Positions 7,868 to 17,308 of a DNA stretch of 64,000 nt are shown in pieces (positions within the stretch are counted from its first letter, which is position 1; the number at the start of each line of letters is the position of its first letter). The DNA is from Lacinutrix sp. WUR7. GTDB lineage: Bacteria > Bacteroidota > Bacteroidia > Flavobacteriales > Flavobacteriaceae. The notes under the pieces are model-generated. The model saw only the letters and a program-made list of their open reading frames with translations, did not search any database and was not told where the DNA came from. The translations under genes were made by a program, and so were the position numbers. The DNA is taken from contig NZ_CP045067.1 of the NCBI RefSeq assembly GCF_016864015.1, positions 1,275,001-1,339,000 on the forward strand, given 5' to 3'.

Positions 7868-9187
7868 ATGTTTAAGAAAATTCATAACATAGTTTTTAAA
7901 GCTAACAAAAATGAGATAATTAAAAAGAGCTTTATTGTTATGTTTCTTAAAGCAATAGGCATTCTTCTAGGTTACACATTTACATTACTTTTAACAAAAA
8001 GATTTGGGGCTACTGGTTATGGTATTTATAATATAACCTATAGCTCAATAATCGTTTTTGGTCATTTTGCTTCTTTTGGATTAAGTACATCTATCCTTAG
8101 GTTCATGGGACAATATGCCAAAAAAGAAAAGGAATATGAAAGAAAGCGCCTGTATTTTCATGCCTTAAAATTAATTTTAACAGCCAGTTTTGTGCTTTCT
8201 TTTTTACTCTACTTTTTTGCTGAAGAGATCGCACTAAATATATTTAAAGATGCTTCATATAAGGAAATCCTTAAATCGGTATCCTTTATTGCTCCCTTTT
8301 TCACTATTAATTTAATTAATGTTGAATATTTAAGAGGTTTACAAAAAATTAAATTGTCTGAAATATTTAGAACAATATTGATTCCATTAATATGTGTTTT
8401 AATATTGTTAGTTTTTCCAAAAACAACAGATATAAAAATTCCTATTTACGCCCTTGGTTTTACTATTATTTCAATAGCATTTATTTCTATTACAATAATT
8501 TTAACCAAAACGAGTCATATAAAAAAAACGGTACAAAAAGAATTGAAATTTTCTAAATTGGTAAAAACCTCAATACCTATGATGGTTATTACTATTAGTT
8601 CTTATTTTACCGGAAATTTAAGTATATACATTATTCAAATTGTACTCTCCACTTTTTATGTGGGTATTTTTTCGTTATGTCTTAAGCTTTCTTTTTTTAT
8701 AAGTTTTATTCTAATAGGAGTTAATACGGTATTAGCACCAAAATTATCAGAGCTTTTTTGGGCTAATAAGAAACAAGAGTTATCCAATATTATTTTGACA
8801 AACTCCAAATTTATTTTTTGGTTATCTTTCCCTGTATTTCTTGTGATTGTACTTTTTTCTAACCAGCTTTTAGCTTTCTTTGGCGAGGAGTTTACAGAAG
8901 GAAAATATGTTTTGATAGTATTAGCTTTAGGACAATTTATTAATGCCACCTGTGGCTCTGTAGGTGTTTTGTTAAATATGACAGGAAACCAAAAATCATT
9001 AATGCATGTAACAATAATAATAGGTTTAACAGCTATTGTTTTAAATATCGTTTTAATACAAATTTATGGGCTTATAGGTGCTGCGATTGCAACAACAGTT
9101 TGTCTTAGCTTACAAAACATTATATTAGTTATTATTGCAAAGAAAAAATTAAATATTAACACATTATATTTACCATTTATTAGCTAA
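7868..9187 (+). CDS. Oligosaccharide flippase (Wzx / polysaccharide biosynthesis protein)
   Basis: The 439-residue product has about 12 hydrophobic helices arranged as in MATE/MVF-type polysaccharide exporters (RfbX/Wzx). The N-terminal segment with the FGATGYGIYNITYS motif is typical: an FG-x-x-x-YG turn after the first helix. It would move undecaprenyl-diphosphate-linked repeat units across the inner membrane for polymerisation. It opens the run of polysaccharide genes and is followed after 2 bases by a sulfotransferase, so the two are surely co-transcribed. A second, unrelated-looking flippase occurs at 45918. Confidence 0.9.
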   Translation: MFKKIHNIVFKANKNEIIKKSFIVMFLKAIGILLGYTFTLLLTKRFGATGYGIYNITYSSIIVFGHFASFGLSTSILRFMGQYAKKEKEYERKRLYFHALKLILTASFVLSFLLYFFAEEIALNIFKDASYKEILKSVSFIAPFFTINLINVEYLRGLQKIKLSEIFRTILIPLICVLILLVFPKTTDIKIPIYALGFTIISIAFISITIILTKTSHIKKTVQKELKFSKLVKTSIPMMVITISSYFTGNLSIYIIQIVLSTFYVGIFSLCLKLSFFISFILIGVNTVLAPKLSELFWANKKQELSNIILTNSKFIFWLSFPVFLVIVLFSNQLLAFFGEEFTEGKYVLIVLALGQFINATCGSVGVLLNMTGNQKSLMHVTIIIGLTAIVLNIVLIQIYGLIGAAIATTVCLSLQNIILVIIAKKKLNINTLYLPFIS

Positions 9188-9189
9188 AA

Positions 9190-10047
9190 ATGAAGAATCA
9201 ACCAATTATTATAGTCGGCATGCATAGGTCCGGAACCTCTATGCTCACTAGATTTATTAGTGATTTAGGTGTTTTTATGGGAAACGATAAAAGCGAAAAT
9301 GATGAATCTAAGTTTTTTCAAAATTTAAATAGATATATCTTATTTCAAGCTGGCGCATCTTGGGATGTACCTCAAACCGTAGATTTAATAGATGCAAGAT
9401 TTAGAAATATTTCATCCAAAATTATTTTAGAAAGGATGGATTCTATTAATAATGTAAGTTATTTAGGTTGGAAAAATTTCGTAAAAAACAGAAAGATTTC
9501 AACAAGAAGTACCATTTGGGGCTGGAAAGACCCTAGAAATACGTTACTTCTTCCAATCTATAAAGAACTATTTCCAGAAGCTAAAATTGTTCATATTTAT
9601 AGAAACCCAATAGATGTAGCCGTAAGTTTACAAACTAGAGAGTTTCTTAAAAAAGAAAAAAACACATTGTCTTCAAAAGAAAAAATCAAAGTAAAATTAC
9701 TTATAAAAGAAAGAATTTTAAATCATTCTTTTGTTGTTGAAGATTTACTTCGAGGTGTTGAACTTTGGGAGTTTTATACTAAAAAAGCATTAGATTCAGA
9801 TAAAATCTTTAATGACACAATACATATTAAGTACGAAGATTTCTTACATAATCCAAAACCCATTTTAAATGAGCTTTCTAGTTTTTTAGAAATTGATCCA
9901 AAAGAGAGTTTGATAGAGAGTGTTGTAAAAAAAGTAGATGCAAATAGAGGATTTGCCTTTAAAAAGAATGATGAACATATACGTTTTTACGAAGAAGTTA
10001 AAAACAGACCTTTATTAAAATCTTTGGGATATAATAATATACTTTAA
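9190..10047 (+). CDS. PAPS-dependent sulfotransferase family protein
   Basis: The 285-residue product has the two signature elements of the sulfotransferase fold: the 5'-phosphosulfate loop GMHRSGTSML at residues 10-19, and the 3'-phosphate-binding segment near residues 135-150 (VHIYRNPIDVAVSLQTRE). WGWKDPRNTLL between them is also typical. The reaction would be transfer of sulfate from PAPS to a sugar hydroxyl. The gene lies between a flippase and glycosyltransferases with gaps of 2 and 3 bases, and cysDN lies 5 kb upstream, so a sulfated repeat unit is a reasonable inference. Some proteins of this family in glycan loci have unproven activity, so I keep the call at family level. Confidence 0.85.
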   Translation: MKNQPIIIVGMHRSGTSMLTRFISDLGVFMGNDKSENDESKFFQNLNRYILFQAGASWDVPQTVDLIDARFRNISSKIILERMDSINNVSYLGWKNFVKNRKISTRSTIWGWKDPRNTLLLPIYKELFPEAKIVHIYRNPIDVAVSLQTREFLKKEKNTLSSKEKIKVKLLIKERILNHSFVVEDLLRGVELWEFYTKKALDSDKIFNDTIHIKYEDFLHNPKPILNELSSFLEIDPKESLIESVVKKVDANRGFAFKKNDEHIRFYEEVKNRPLLKSLGYNNIL

Positions 10048-10050
10048 GAT

Positions 10051-11028
10051 ATGGATGTTGGTGTTGTAATTGTTACATATAGTGATAGAGCTAAATACTT
10101 TGGACAAGTAATACGGAAGCTAAATACTTTTAGTGCAGTAAAAACAATTGTTCTTGTAGATAATGGCATAGTAGGAGAGAGCACCACAGAACTTTTAATC
10201 CTACAAAAGGAATGTAAGAAATTAAAGGTTTATTCTGAAGGTTATAACTCCGGTTCAGCAAAAGGGTTTAAAGATGGAATCGTTGAGGTTTTAAAAGAAA
10301 AGGTAGATTTTATTTGGCTTTTAGATGATGATAACCTACCTAAAGATAATGCTTTAGAAGTGTTATTAAAGTCTTGGGATAGTTTTAAAGACAATACTAC
10401 TAAACCACTTTCATTATTATCCTACAGACCACAAAGAAAGATATACAAGGATGCTATTTCACAGCATAACCCATATTTAATGTTAGGTACTGAAAATTCT
10501 TTTTTAGGATTTAATATTTTAGATAAACTAAAGAAGCCTAAAGCTGAAAAACCAGAAGAAGTAGATTCTGGTGTGGTAGCTGTTGCTCCTTATGGCGGTA
10601 TGTTTTTTCATAAAGATACTATTAGTCAAATAGGACTTCCTAATGAACACTTTTTTCTATATGCAGATGACCATGAGTTCTCTTATAGAATAACAAAAAA
10701 TGATGGTAAAATAATTTTAGTTTTAGATAGCGAATTAGAAGATTTAGAAACCTCCTTTCATTTAAAAAAACCTAAAAAAATTCTGCATACAAGATATTTT
10801 TCAACCGATTCAAAAAACGCAATTTATTACTCTGTGCGTAACAATGTGTTTTTTGAGAAAAACTTTGTGAATAGTAAGTTGGTGTATTCTATAAATACCT
10901 TAAGTTATATTTTTATCTTATTTTTGGCAATGATTTTTAATCCAACTCACTTCTGGAAGTTTCCTATAATTTTAAGAGCGATACTATCTTCTAGAAAACA
11001 TTTTAAAACAAATGATAAAATTAAATAA
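10051..11028 (+). CDS. Glycosyltransferase family 2 (rhamnosyl/galactofuranosyltransferase-like)
   Basis: The 325-residue product begins with a GT-A strand (VGVVIVTYSDR) and contains WLLDDDNLP, the metal- and donor-binding aspartates, then GGMFFHKDTI and LYADDHEFSYR, an arrangement seen in GlfT2 and rhamnosyltransferase relatives. A hydrophobic segment close to the C terminus (YIFILFLAMIF) probably anchors it to the membrane. It is in the same tight operon as the sulfotransferase and overlaps the next gene by 17 bases. Donor and acceptor cannot be told from sequence. Confidence 0.85.
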   Translation: MDVGVVIVTYSDRAKYFGQVIRKLNTFSAVKTIVLVDNGIVGESTTELLILQKECKKLKVYSEGYNSGSAKGFKDGIVEVLKEKVDFIWLLDDDNLPKDNALEVLLKSWDSFKDNTTKPLSLLSYRPQRKIYKDAISQHNPYLMLGTENSFLGFNILDKLKKPKAEKPEEVDSGVVAVAPYGGMFFHKDTISQIGLPNEHFFLYADDHEFSYRITKNDGKIILVLDSELEDLETSFHLKKPKKILHTRYFSTDSKNAIYYSVRNNVFFEKNFVNSKLVYSINTLSYIFILFLAMIFNPTHFWKFPIILRAILSSRKHFKTNDKIK

Positions 11029-12214
11029 GTTATACTTAGGTGTTTTTTTATTAATTGTAGCTTTTTGTTTTCTAATAGGAGGTTTTACTCAGTTTTTTAT
11101 TGGTATTCCTAATACTGTTTTTTCTTACGGTGTAATGGGTTTGTTTTTTTTATTTTATTTCGTTTATGTAATAGTAAAACAAAGAGTGATTTTTGACAAA
11201 ATAGTCTTGCTTTTCTTTGTTTTATTTCTGCTCATTATTCTCAGCTCTATAGTAAACCAAACCAATATATTAAAAACAATTATTTACTTTATTTTTATTC
11301 TTATTCCTTTAGGTAGTTATTTGTTCTTTAAAATAAATCAAAAAGAAAGATATATTTCCTCTAGAACAATTAGTAAAATCTATTTATTTATTGCTTGTTT
11401 GCAATTACCAGCTATTTTAATCCAGAATTTTGGATATGATTTTCTTATACGGTTTAATAATAGTAGCCAAGCTATTGCTTCTTTCGATTTTATGTTTGGT
11501 ACCTTTTTTTTAAAAGCCGATCATGCTTTAGGGTTCTTTTTGTTGTTAAATATTTTTAACATTTTTGAAAACAACATTAACAATAGCATTACCAAAAGAC
11601 CCAAACTAATTGTTTTCTACTTGTCTTTAACCATATTAATAGCAGAATCTAATATTACGAAACTGTTGCTGATTTTATTTTTTGGATATTTAATATATAA
11701 ATCATTTCCAAAAAAAATAAAAGTATTTGGCATTTTAGTTGTTCTATTATTAATGCCTTTAGCATTTTCACAGGCAAAAAAAATAAAAGCTTTTGAAAGG
11801 GAAATTTACTTTTTTCATCAAGAATATAATTCTAAAAAATCCTTTTCAAACTATAAAAGGGGTATTGCTAAGCGGCCCCAAGTTGTTATAACCTATGCAA
11901 CAGTATTACCGCTAAGAATAGTAGGGGAAGGACCATATTCTTATTTTGATGTATTAAAAGGGAAGTTTGCAGCAACAAAACACTTTTCGCAATTAATATG
12001 GGTTTATGCAGATTTGGGTATTATAGGGCTTATTCTATTAATATTACTTTTATATTTGCTTGTAAATAGTTTTAACCTAGACAAAGGTGTTAAAATAATT
12101 CTATTTGGTGTTGTACTTATTTATGCTTTTATGACAACGATTTTTTCAGATTTAGCAATAATGATAACCCTAACTAGTTTATTACAAAACAATAAAAAGA
12201 TTAGACAAGAATGA
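11012..12214 (+). CDS. Polytopic membrane protein, O-antigen polymerase/ligase-like (Wzy/WaaL class)
   Basis: The 400-residue product consists of about ten hydrophobic helices with one larger extracytoplasmic loop late in the protein (approximately residues 255-310), the topology of Wzy polymerases and WaaL ligases. The loop contains KRGIAKRPQ and GEGPYSYFD, with basic residues as expected for lipid-diphosphate substrates. Sequence conservation in this class is poor, so the call rests on topology and location between glycosyltransferases. It overlaps the preceding GT2 by 17 bases and the following GT by 4 (ATGA). A second protein of similar type lies at 13380. Confidence 0.7.
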   Translation: MIKLNKLYLGVFLLIVAFCFLIGGFTQFFIGIPNTVFSYGVMGLFFLFYFVYVIVKQRVIFDKIVLLFFVLFLLIILSSIVNQTNILKTIIYFIFILIPLGSYLFFKINQKERYISSRTISKIYLFIACLQLPAILIQNFGYDFLIRFNNSSQAIASFDFMFGTFFLKADHALGFFLLLNIFNIFENNINNSITKRPKLIVFYLSLTILIAESNITKLLLILFFGYLIYKSFPKKIKVFGILVVLLLMPLAFSQAKKIKAFEREIYFFHQEYNSKKSFSNYKRGIAKRPQVVITYATVLPLRIVGEGPYSYFDVLKGKFAATKHFSQLIWVYADLGIIGLILLILLLYLLVNSFNLDKGVKIILFGVVLIYAFMTTIFSDLAIMITLTSLLQNNKKIRQE

Positions 12215-13380
12215 ATATACTTATAGCACCTTTTCACGATTGGAGAAAAATTATCCTAGAAGGTTTTAGAACTAGAGATGCGCATTTTATTGAACATTTA
12301 AATGAAAATAGTGCCGATGTAAAAGTGGTTATTAATAGGCCTACAACATTAGTAGAAATCTTACTTAAAAGAAAGCCTAACTTAATAAAAGGGAAAGTCA
12401 TTCATTCCAAATCAAACTTTAAACTTTATGAGGTAAGTAAGAATTTTTATGTCATAGATTTTGTTTCCAATGATATTTTTGGTCAAGTATTAAACGGTTA
12501 TAAGTGGTTTATTTCACAATATGAAAACCCAAAATATATTAACTTCATTAACGAGTCTTTAAGTAAACTTGGTATTCATGAAGATTACTTTTTACTTAAT
12601 CAAAACATCTTTGCAAGTAAATTATCAAAATCCTTAAAGCCTAAAAAATCCGTTTTTGATGCTTGGGATAACTTTGCGAAATTTAATGTGTATTCAAAAA
12701 TTAAAGAAGAAATTTTTTCTGCTTATAAAGAATATGCTAAGATTTGTGATTTTTGGATTACAAACTCCAATGATAATATTAGAGATTTTTCAAAAGCATA
12801 CCAACCTAAAGAACTTGTATTAATTAAAAACGGTGTAGACGTTTCTAGATTTGCTAATGATACACAAGCAGAAATTCCTGAGGATATGAAAAATATCCCG
12901 AGGCCAATTGTTGGTTTTGGAGGAAAAATAACACACCTTTTGGATGTTGATTTGTTAAATGAAACCATGAAGCAAACTAAAAATGCTTCCTTTGTTTTTG
13001 TAGGTCAGATTTTAGATAAACAAGTGTTTAATAGTATTTTAAAATTAGATAATTTTTATTATTTAGGCGATAAGCACTACGAGATCTATCCAAACTATGT
13101 GAAAAATTTTGATATTTGTACCGTGCCTTATGTAGTAGATGAAGACAAGAAATCTGGTGCAAACTCTATTAAAGTTTATGAGTATTTAGCAACTACAAAA
13201 AAAGTTATTGGTACAGACTCTAATGGCTTAGAAGAATTAAAAGAACATTTGTATATAATTCATAATGCCGAAGAGTTTTCTGCAGAAATTACAAACCACC
13301 AAAATTCTAAGAATTTAATAGATTTAAATACACATTCTTGGAGTACAAAAGTAGCAGACTTAATCAAACTACTTAATTAG
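12211..13380 (+). CDS. Glycosyltransferase, GT-B fold (family 1/4-like)
   Basis: The 389-residue soluble protein starts MNILIAPFHDW and has a C-terminal half typical of GT4-type enzymes: the KNGVDVSRF motif near residue 205, FGGKITHLLDVDLL as the start of the donor domain, and KSGANSIKVYEYLATTK near residue 315, which matches the E(X7)E-type donor-binding region of GT-B glycosyltransferases. The start codon overlaps the preceding stop as ATGA, and the stop shares a base with the next GTG start, so translation is tightly coupled. Sugar specificity is unknown. Confidence 0.85.
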   Translation: MNILIAPFHDWRKIILEGFRTRDAHFIEHLNENSADVKVVINRPTTLVEILLKRKPNLIKGKVIHSKSNFKLYEVSKNFYVIDFVSNDIFGQVLNGYKWFISQYENPKYINFINESLSKLGIHEDYFLLNQNIFASKLSKSLKPKKSVFDAWDNFAKFNVYSKIKEEIFSAYKEYAKICDFWITNSNDNIRDFSKAYQPKELVLIKNGVDVSRFANDTQAEIPEDMKNIPRPIVGFGGKITHLLDVDLLNETMKQTKNASFVFVGQILDKQVFNSILKLDNFYYLGDKHYEIYPNYVKNFDICTVPYVVDEDKKSGANSIKVYEYLATTKKVIGTDSNGLEELKEHLYIIHNAEEFSAEITNHQNSKNLIDLNTHSWSTKVADLIKLLN

Positions 13381-14660
13381 TGGGGTTTATAAAAAACATC
13401 ATTTCAAAGTACGACGTAGCAACAATTTTGCTATGTTTAATTGCTGCTACAATACCATTTAAGATTAATATTGGTAATCTTGCCATTATTATTGCTTCGG
13501 TATATACGGTCTTTTTTTTTCGAAAAGAAAATCTTAAAAAACTCAAATCTTTTAGTGCTATTTTTCCAATAGCATTCTTTCTAATCGTAATAATAAGTAG
13601 CCTTTTAAGTAATAAATACATGGAAGGCTTAAAGCGCCTAAACTTAGAAATTTTATTGGTTTTACTCGTTTTTATTTTAATAAACAACAAAATAACCAAA
13701 GCCAAAATCACCAAGATACTAATATGGTTTACTTATGGTACTGTATTAAGTGTTACCATATTATTGATTCATAATGTAATAAAAGTTGCTCAACATAAAG
13801 AACTAGGAGATTTAATATTTCATAATTTCACATTGTTATATGATTATCATCCCATTTATTATTCTTTAAATATTTCCATTGCTTTATTTTTTATTATTCA
13901 CACAAAAACGAAGTGGTTTTTCAAAAAGAGCAAAGTCGTAAAAACGGGGTTTATAATACTTCTTCTTTTAGGGTTAATCCTTTGTGTTTCAAAAGCTATA
14001 TTATTTATAAATGGAGTTATTTACCTTTTTTATTTTTCGTTGAAAATAAAGCAATTGAAGAAAAAAATAGTATATTTTACAATATTAGGAATAGTATCTA
14101 TATCGGTATTTAATATTCATTTTATAAAGGATAGGTTTACTGACGGATTACGTTTTAGTCCAGAAATATTAAACTTTAAACCAACTAACGATTTTAGCCA
14201 AAAAAAAATATTCACCTATCAAGAAAAGACAGAAATAAGTGATTTAGAGTTAAGATATGTCTTAAGTAGTATTGGTGTTTATCATTTAGTAAAAGATGGC
14301 AAATTACTTTTTGGTTTCAAACAAGGGGACACTAAAGATTATTTGAACTATTATTTTTTTTCCTATAACTTAGGACCCAATTGGTTCGAAGATTTTAATT
14401 TACACAATCAATACACCCACATGCTAGTAACGTATGGTGTTTTTGTATTGATCTTTTTTTTAAGTTATTTGTTTTTTAGTTTTTATAAAGCAATCAAACA
14501 CAAAAACGTAATGCATGTTTTTTTCCTTATACTTGTATGTTTTGGATTTCTTTTTGAAGTCACGCTCGTTAGAAGCAAGGGGATTGTATTTTTTTATTTT
14601 TTTAACACACTTTTTTTACAAAACTATTTAAATTTTGAAGATAGCAATAATAGGAACTAG
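13380..14660 (+). CDS. O-antigen ligase family membrane protein (second Wzy/WaaL-like)
   Basis: This 426-residue protein has about ten helices and a large periplasmic loop in its second half, containing EISDLELRYVL, LFGFKQGDT and NLHNQYTHMLVTYG. The last matches the H-(N/S)-x-Y-L-x-x-L/H motif region of the Wzy_C/WaaL family. The start is a GTG at 13380 that overlaps the preceding stop by one base; no better in-frame ATG is present near the N terminus. Together with 11012 the locus has two polymerase/ligase-type proteins, so one may polymerise and the other ligate or build a different glycan. Confidence 0.8.
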   Translation: MGFIKNIISKYDVATILLCLIAATIPFKINIGNLAIIIASVYTVFFFRKENLKKLKSFSAIFPIAFFLIVIISSLLSNKYMEGLKRLNLEILLVLLVFILINNKITKAKITKILIWFTYGTVLSVTILLIHNVIKVAQHKELGDLIFHNFTLLYDYHPIYYSLNISIALFFIIHTKTKWFFKKSKVVKTGFIILLLLGLILCVSKAILFINGVIYLFYFSLKIKQLKKKIVYFTILGIVSISVFNIHFIKDRFTDGLRFSPEILNFKPTNDFSQKKIFTYQEKTEISDLELRYVLSSIGVYHLVKDGKLLFGFKQGDTKDYLNYYFFSYNLGPNWFEDFNLHNQYTHMLVTYGVFVLIFFLSYLFFSFYKAIKHKNVMHVFFLILVCFGFLFEVTLVRSKGIVFFYFFNTLFLQNYLNFEDSNNRN

Positions 14661-15735
14661 AGGGGTTCCAAATCATCACGGAGGATTTGAGCAATTTGCG
14701 GAATTCTTTTCGGTTTTTTTAGCCGATAATAAGCACGACGTATATGTATATAATTCGCATACGCACCCTTACCAAGAAAGTACGTTTAAAGGAGTAAAAA
14801 TTATTCATTGTAAAGATCCAGAAAATGTAATAGGTACTCCCGGACAGTTTTTATACGACTTAAACTGTATAAGAGATGCCAGAAAAAGAGATTTTGACAT
14901 CATACTACAACTAGGGTATACAAGTAATTCTGTTTGGCATCGGTTTTTGCCTAAAAAAGCCATAATAATCACCAACATGGATGGTTTAGAATGGAAAAGA
15001 AGTAAATACTCTAAACCCGTACAAACCTTTCTAAAATATGCCGAAAAACTTGCTATAAATAGTAGTGATTATTTAATCTCAGATTCTATTGGTATACAAG
15101 AGTATATTCAAAACACCTATAATAAAGATTCTACATACATTGCGTATGGAGCAGATAACTTTATAAATGAAGATAGCGCGGTTTTAGAATCCTACAATGT
15201 AACTCCGTATAAATACAACATGTTAATTGCTAGATTTGAACCAGAAAATAATCTAGAAACGATTTTAGATGGCGCAAGCCTTGCAGATAAAAAGGAAACC
15301 TTTTTAGTAGTAGGTAAACATGATGCCAATGAATTTGGTGAGTACTTAAAGAAAAAGTATATCGATCATAAAAATATTCGCTTCATTGGAGGAGTTTATA
15401 ATTTAGAGCATTTAAATAACCTTAGACATTTTTCTAATTTATATTTTCACGGGCACTCGGTAGGAGGAACAAATCCTTCTTTACTAGAAGCCATGGCATC
15501 TACCACATTAATTATTGCAAATGATAATGTATTTAATAAAGCAATTTTAAATGAAGATGCTTTCTATTTTACAGACAAAAATGAAGTCGCTAAATATATC
15601 GACACCATAAATAAAGAAGCGTATCAAGATAAAATCACTAATAATTTTAAGAAAATAGAAGACACCTTTAATTGGAATAAAATTAATAATGAATACCTGA
15701 AACTCTTGCTAAAAGCGTTAAAAGAAAAGAAATAA
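14635..15735 (+). CDS. DUF1972/GT4 glycosyltransferase (rhamnosyltransferase-like)
   Basis: The 366-residue product begins with the DUF1972 signature (KIAIIGTRGVPNHHGGFEQF), continues through NMDGLEWKRSKYS, and has a GT4 donor-binding part with YLYFHGHSVGGTNPSLLEAMA-type sequence near residues 265-285. DUF1972-GT4 proteins are usually rhamnosyl- or related transferases in capsule and EPS synthesis. The start is a TTG at 14635, inside the end of the previous gene (26-base overlap); the alignment of the first strand to the family supports it. It ends the first polysaccharide operon; a hairpin follows before ugd. Confidence 0.88.
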   Translation: MKIAIIGTRGVPNHHGGFEQFAEFFSVFLADNKHDVYVYNSHTHPYQESTFKGVKIIHCKDPENVIGTPGQFLYDLNCIRDARKRDFDIILQLGYTSNSVWHRFLPKKAIIITNMDGLEWKRSKYSKPVQTFLKYAEKLAINSSDYLISDSIGIQEYIQNTYNKDSTYIAYGADNFINEDSAVLESYNVTPYKYNMLIARFEPENNLETILDGASLADKKETFLVVGKHDANEFGEYLKKKYIDHKNIRFIGGVYNLEHLNNLRHFSNLYFHGHSVGGTNPSLLEAMASTTLIIANDNVFNKAILNEDAFYFTDKNEVAKYIDTINKEAYQDKITNNFKKIEDTFNWNKINNEYLKLLLKALKEKK

Positions 15736-15787
15736 GAATAAAGGATAATACTTTCACTAATAAATAATAAAGCTTTATTGTTGAAAA

Positions 15788-15822
15788 ACGTAATTATTTC
15801 TTTATTTTGAAATAATTTACGT
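15788..15822. other. Hairpin between the glycosyltransferase operon and ugd
   Basis: Arms 15788-15800 (ACGTAATTATTTC) and 15809-15822 (GAAATAATTTACGT) pair over 13 bp with one bulged base and an 8-base loop. There is no U-tract on the plus strand, so it is not a canonical terminator in the gene direction. It may stabilise the upstream mRNA end or separate the two operons. Confidence 0.45.
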
Positions 15823-15897
15823 GTAAAAACAAAATTGCTAGAATTTAAATTAGTATTATTTTTATAATAGTAATAATAATAAAAGAAGTTTAAATAA

Positions 15898-17295
15898 ATG
15901 AAAATAAAAAACATCTGTTGTATTGGAGCTGGTTATGTTGGTGGACCAACCATGGCCGTAATAGCAAAACAATGCCCTAACATAAAAGTAACTGTTGTAG
16001 ATATTAATGAAGCTAGAATTGCAGCATGGAATGATAATAATTTAGATAATCTTCCTGTTTTTGAACCAGGTTTAGACGCTATTGTTAAAGAAGCAAGAGG
16101 AAGAAACTTATTCTTTTCAACTGAAGTAGATAAAGCTATTGACGAGGCTGAAATGATATTTATATCTGTAAATACACCAACCAAAACTTACGGAAAAGGG
16201 AAAGGGATGGCTGCAGATTTAAAATATATCGAGTTATGTGCTCGCCAAATTGCTAGAGTTTCTAAACAAGATAAGATTATTGTTGAAAAATCTACACTTC
16301 CTGTTCGAACTGCTTCTGCCATAAAAGATATTTTAGACAATACAGGTAATGATGTTGCTTTTCAAATATTATCAAATCCAGAATTTTTAGCCGAAGGTAC
16401 AGCTGTTGAGGATCTTTTAAGCCCAGATAGAGTACTTATTGGTGGTGATACAACTCCAGAAGGAACGAAAGCTATTGAAGCTTTGGCTGCAGTATATGCG
16501 CATTGGGTACCGCAAGAAAGAATTTTAAGAACTAATGTGTGGTCTTCAGAGTTATCTAAACTTACAGCAAATGCCTTTTTAGCACAACGTGTTTCATCAA
16601 TCAATGCAATGTCAGAAATTTGTGAGAAAACTGGAGCAGATGTAAATGAAGTTTCTAAAGCTATCGGGATGGATAGTAGAATAGGCGCTAAGTTTTTAAA
16701 ATCGTCTGTAGGTTTTGGAGGTTCTTGTTTTCAAAAAGACATTTTAAATCTTGTTTATATTGCTAAAAGTTACGGATTAAATGAAGTAGCTGATTACTGG
16801 GAACAAGTAATTCTAATGAATGAACACCAAAAACAACGTTTTTCAGATAATATTGTGAGTACACTTTACAACACAGTATCTGGTAAAAAGATTGCGTTTT
16901 TAGGATGGGCATTTAAAAAAGATACCAATGATACTAGAGAATCAGCAGCCATCAAAGTCGCTGATAATTTACTAAATGAGCAAGCAGAAATAACAGTTTT
17001 TGATCCTAAAGTGGTGGAAGAACGTATTTATGCCGATTTAGACTATTTAAATACAAGATCAAGCGAAGAAAATAGAAGTCTTCTTAAAGTTGAAAATAAC
17101 CCTTACGAAACGTGTAAAAGCGCTCATGCTATTGCCGTTTTAACCGAATGGGATGAATTTAAAACCTATGATTGGAAGCAAATTTTTAACAATATGCAGA
17201 AACCAGCTTTCGTTTTTGATGGAAGAGGTATTTTAGATAAAGAAGTTTTAGAAGATATCGGATTTGTTTACTACAAAATAGGAACCGGTCAATAA
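15898..17295 (+). CDS. ugd: UDP-glucose 6-dehydrogenase, animal/plant-type
   Basis: Ugd oxidises UDP-glucose to UDP-glucuronate with two NAD+. The 465-residue protein has the Rossmann motif GAGYVGG near residue 10, [27 protein letters not shown], and the catalytic cysteine at residue 277 in [10 protein letters not shown]. Length and many segments ([38 protein letters not shown]) are close to the eukaryotic UGDH subfamily rather than the shorter E. coli Ugd type. The following gene uses its product. It begins a second transcription block after a 160-base gap. Confidence 0.96.
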   Translation: MKIKNICCIGAGYVGGPTMAVIAKQCPNIKVTVVDINEARIAAWNDNNLDNLPVFEPGLDAIVKEARGRNLFFSTEVDKAIDEAEMIFISVNTPTKTYGKGKGMAADLKYIELCARQIARVSKQDKIIVEKSTLPVRTASAIKDILDNTGNDVAFQILSNPEFLAEGTAVEDLLSPDRVLIGGDTTPEGTKAIEALAAVYAHWVPQERILRTNVWSSELSKLTANAFLAQRVSSINAMSEICEKTGADVNEVSKAIGMDSRIGAKFLKSSVGFGGSCFQKDILNLVYIAKSYGLNEVADYWEQVILMNEHQKQRFSDNIVSTLYNTVSGKKIAFLGWAFKKDTNDTRESAAIKVADNLLNEQAEITVFDPKVVEERIYADLDYLNTRSSEENRSLLKVENNPYETCKSAHAIAVLTEWDEFKTYDWKQIFNNMQKPAFVFDGRGILDKEVLEDIGFVYYKIGTGQ

Positions 17296-17308
17296 AGAAT
17301 AATAAATA

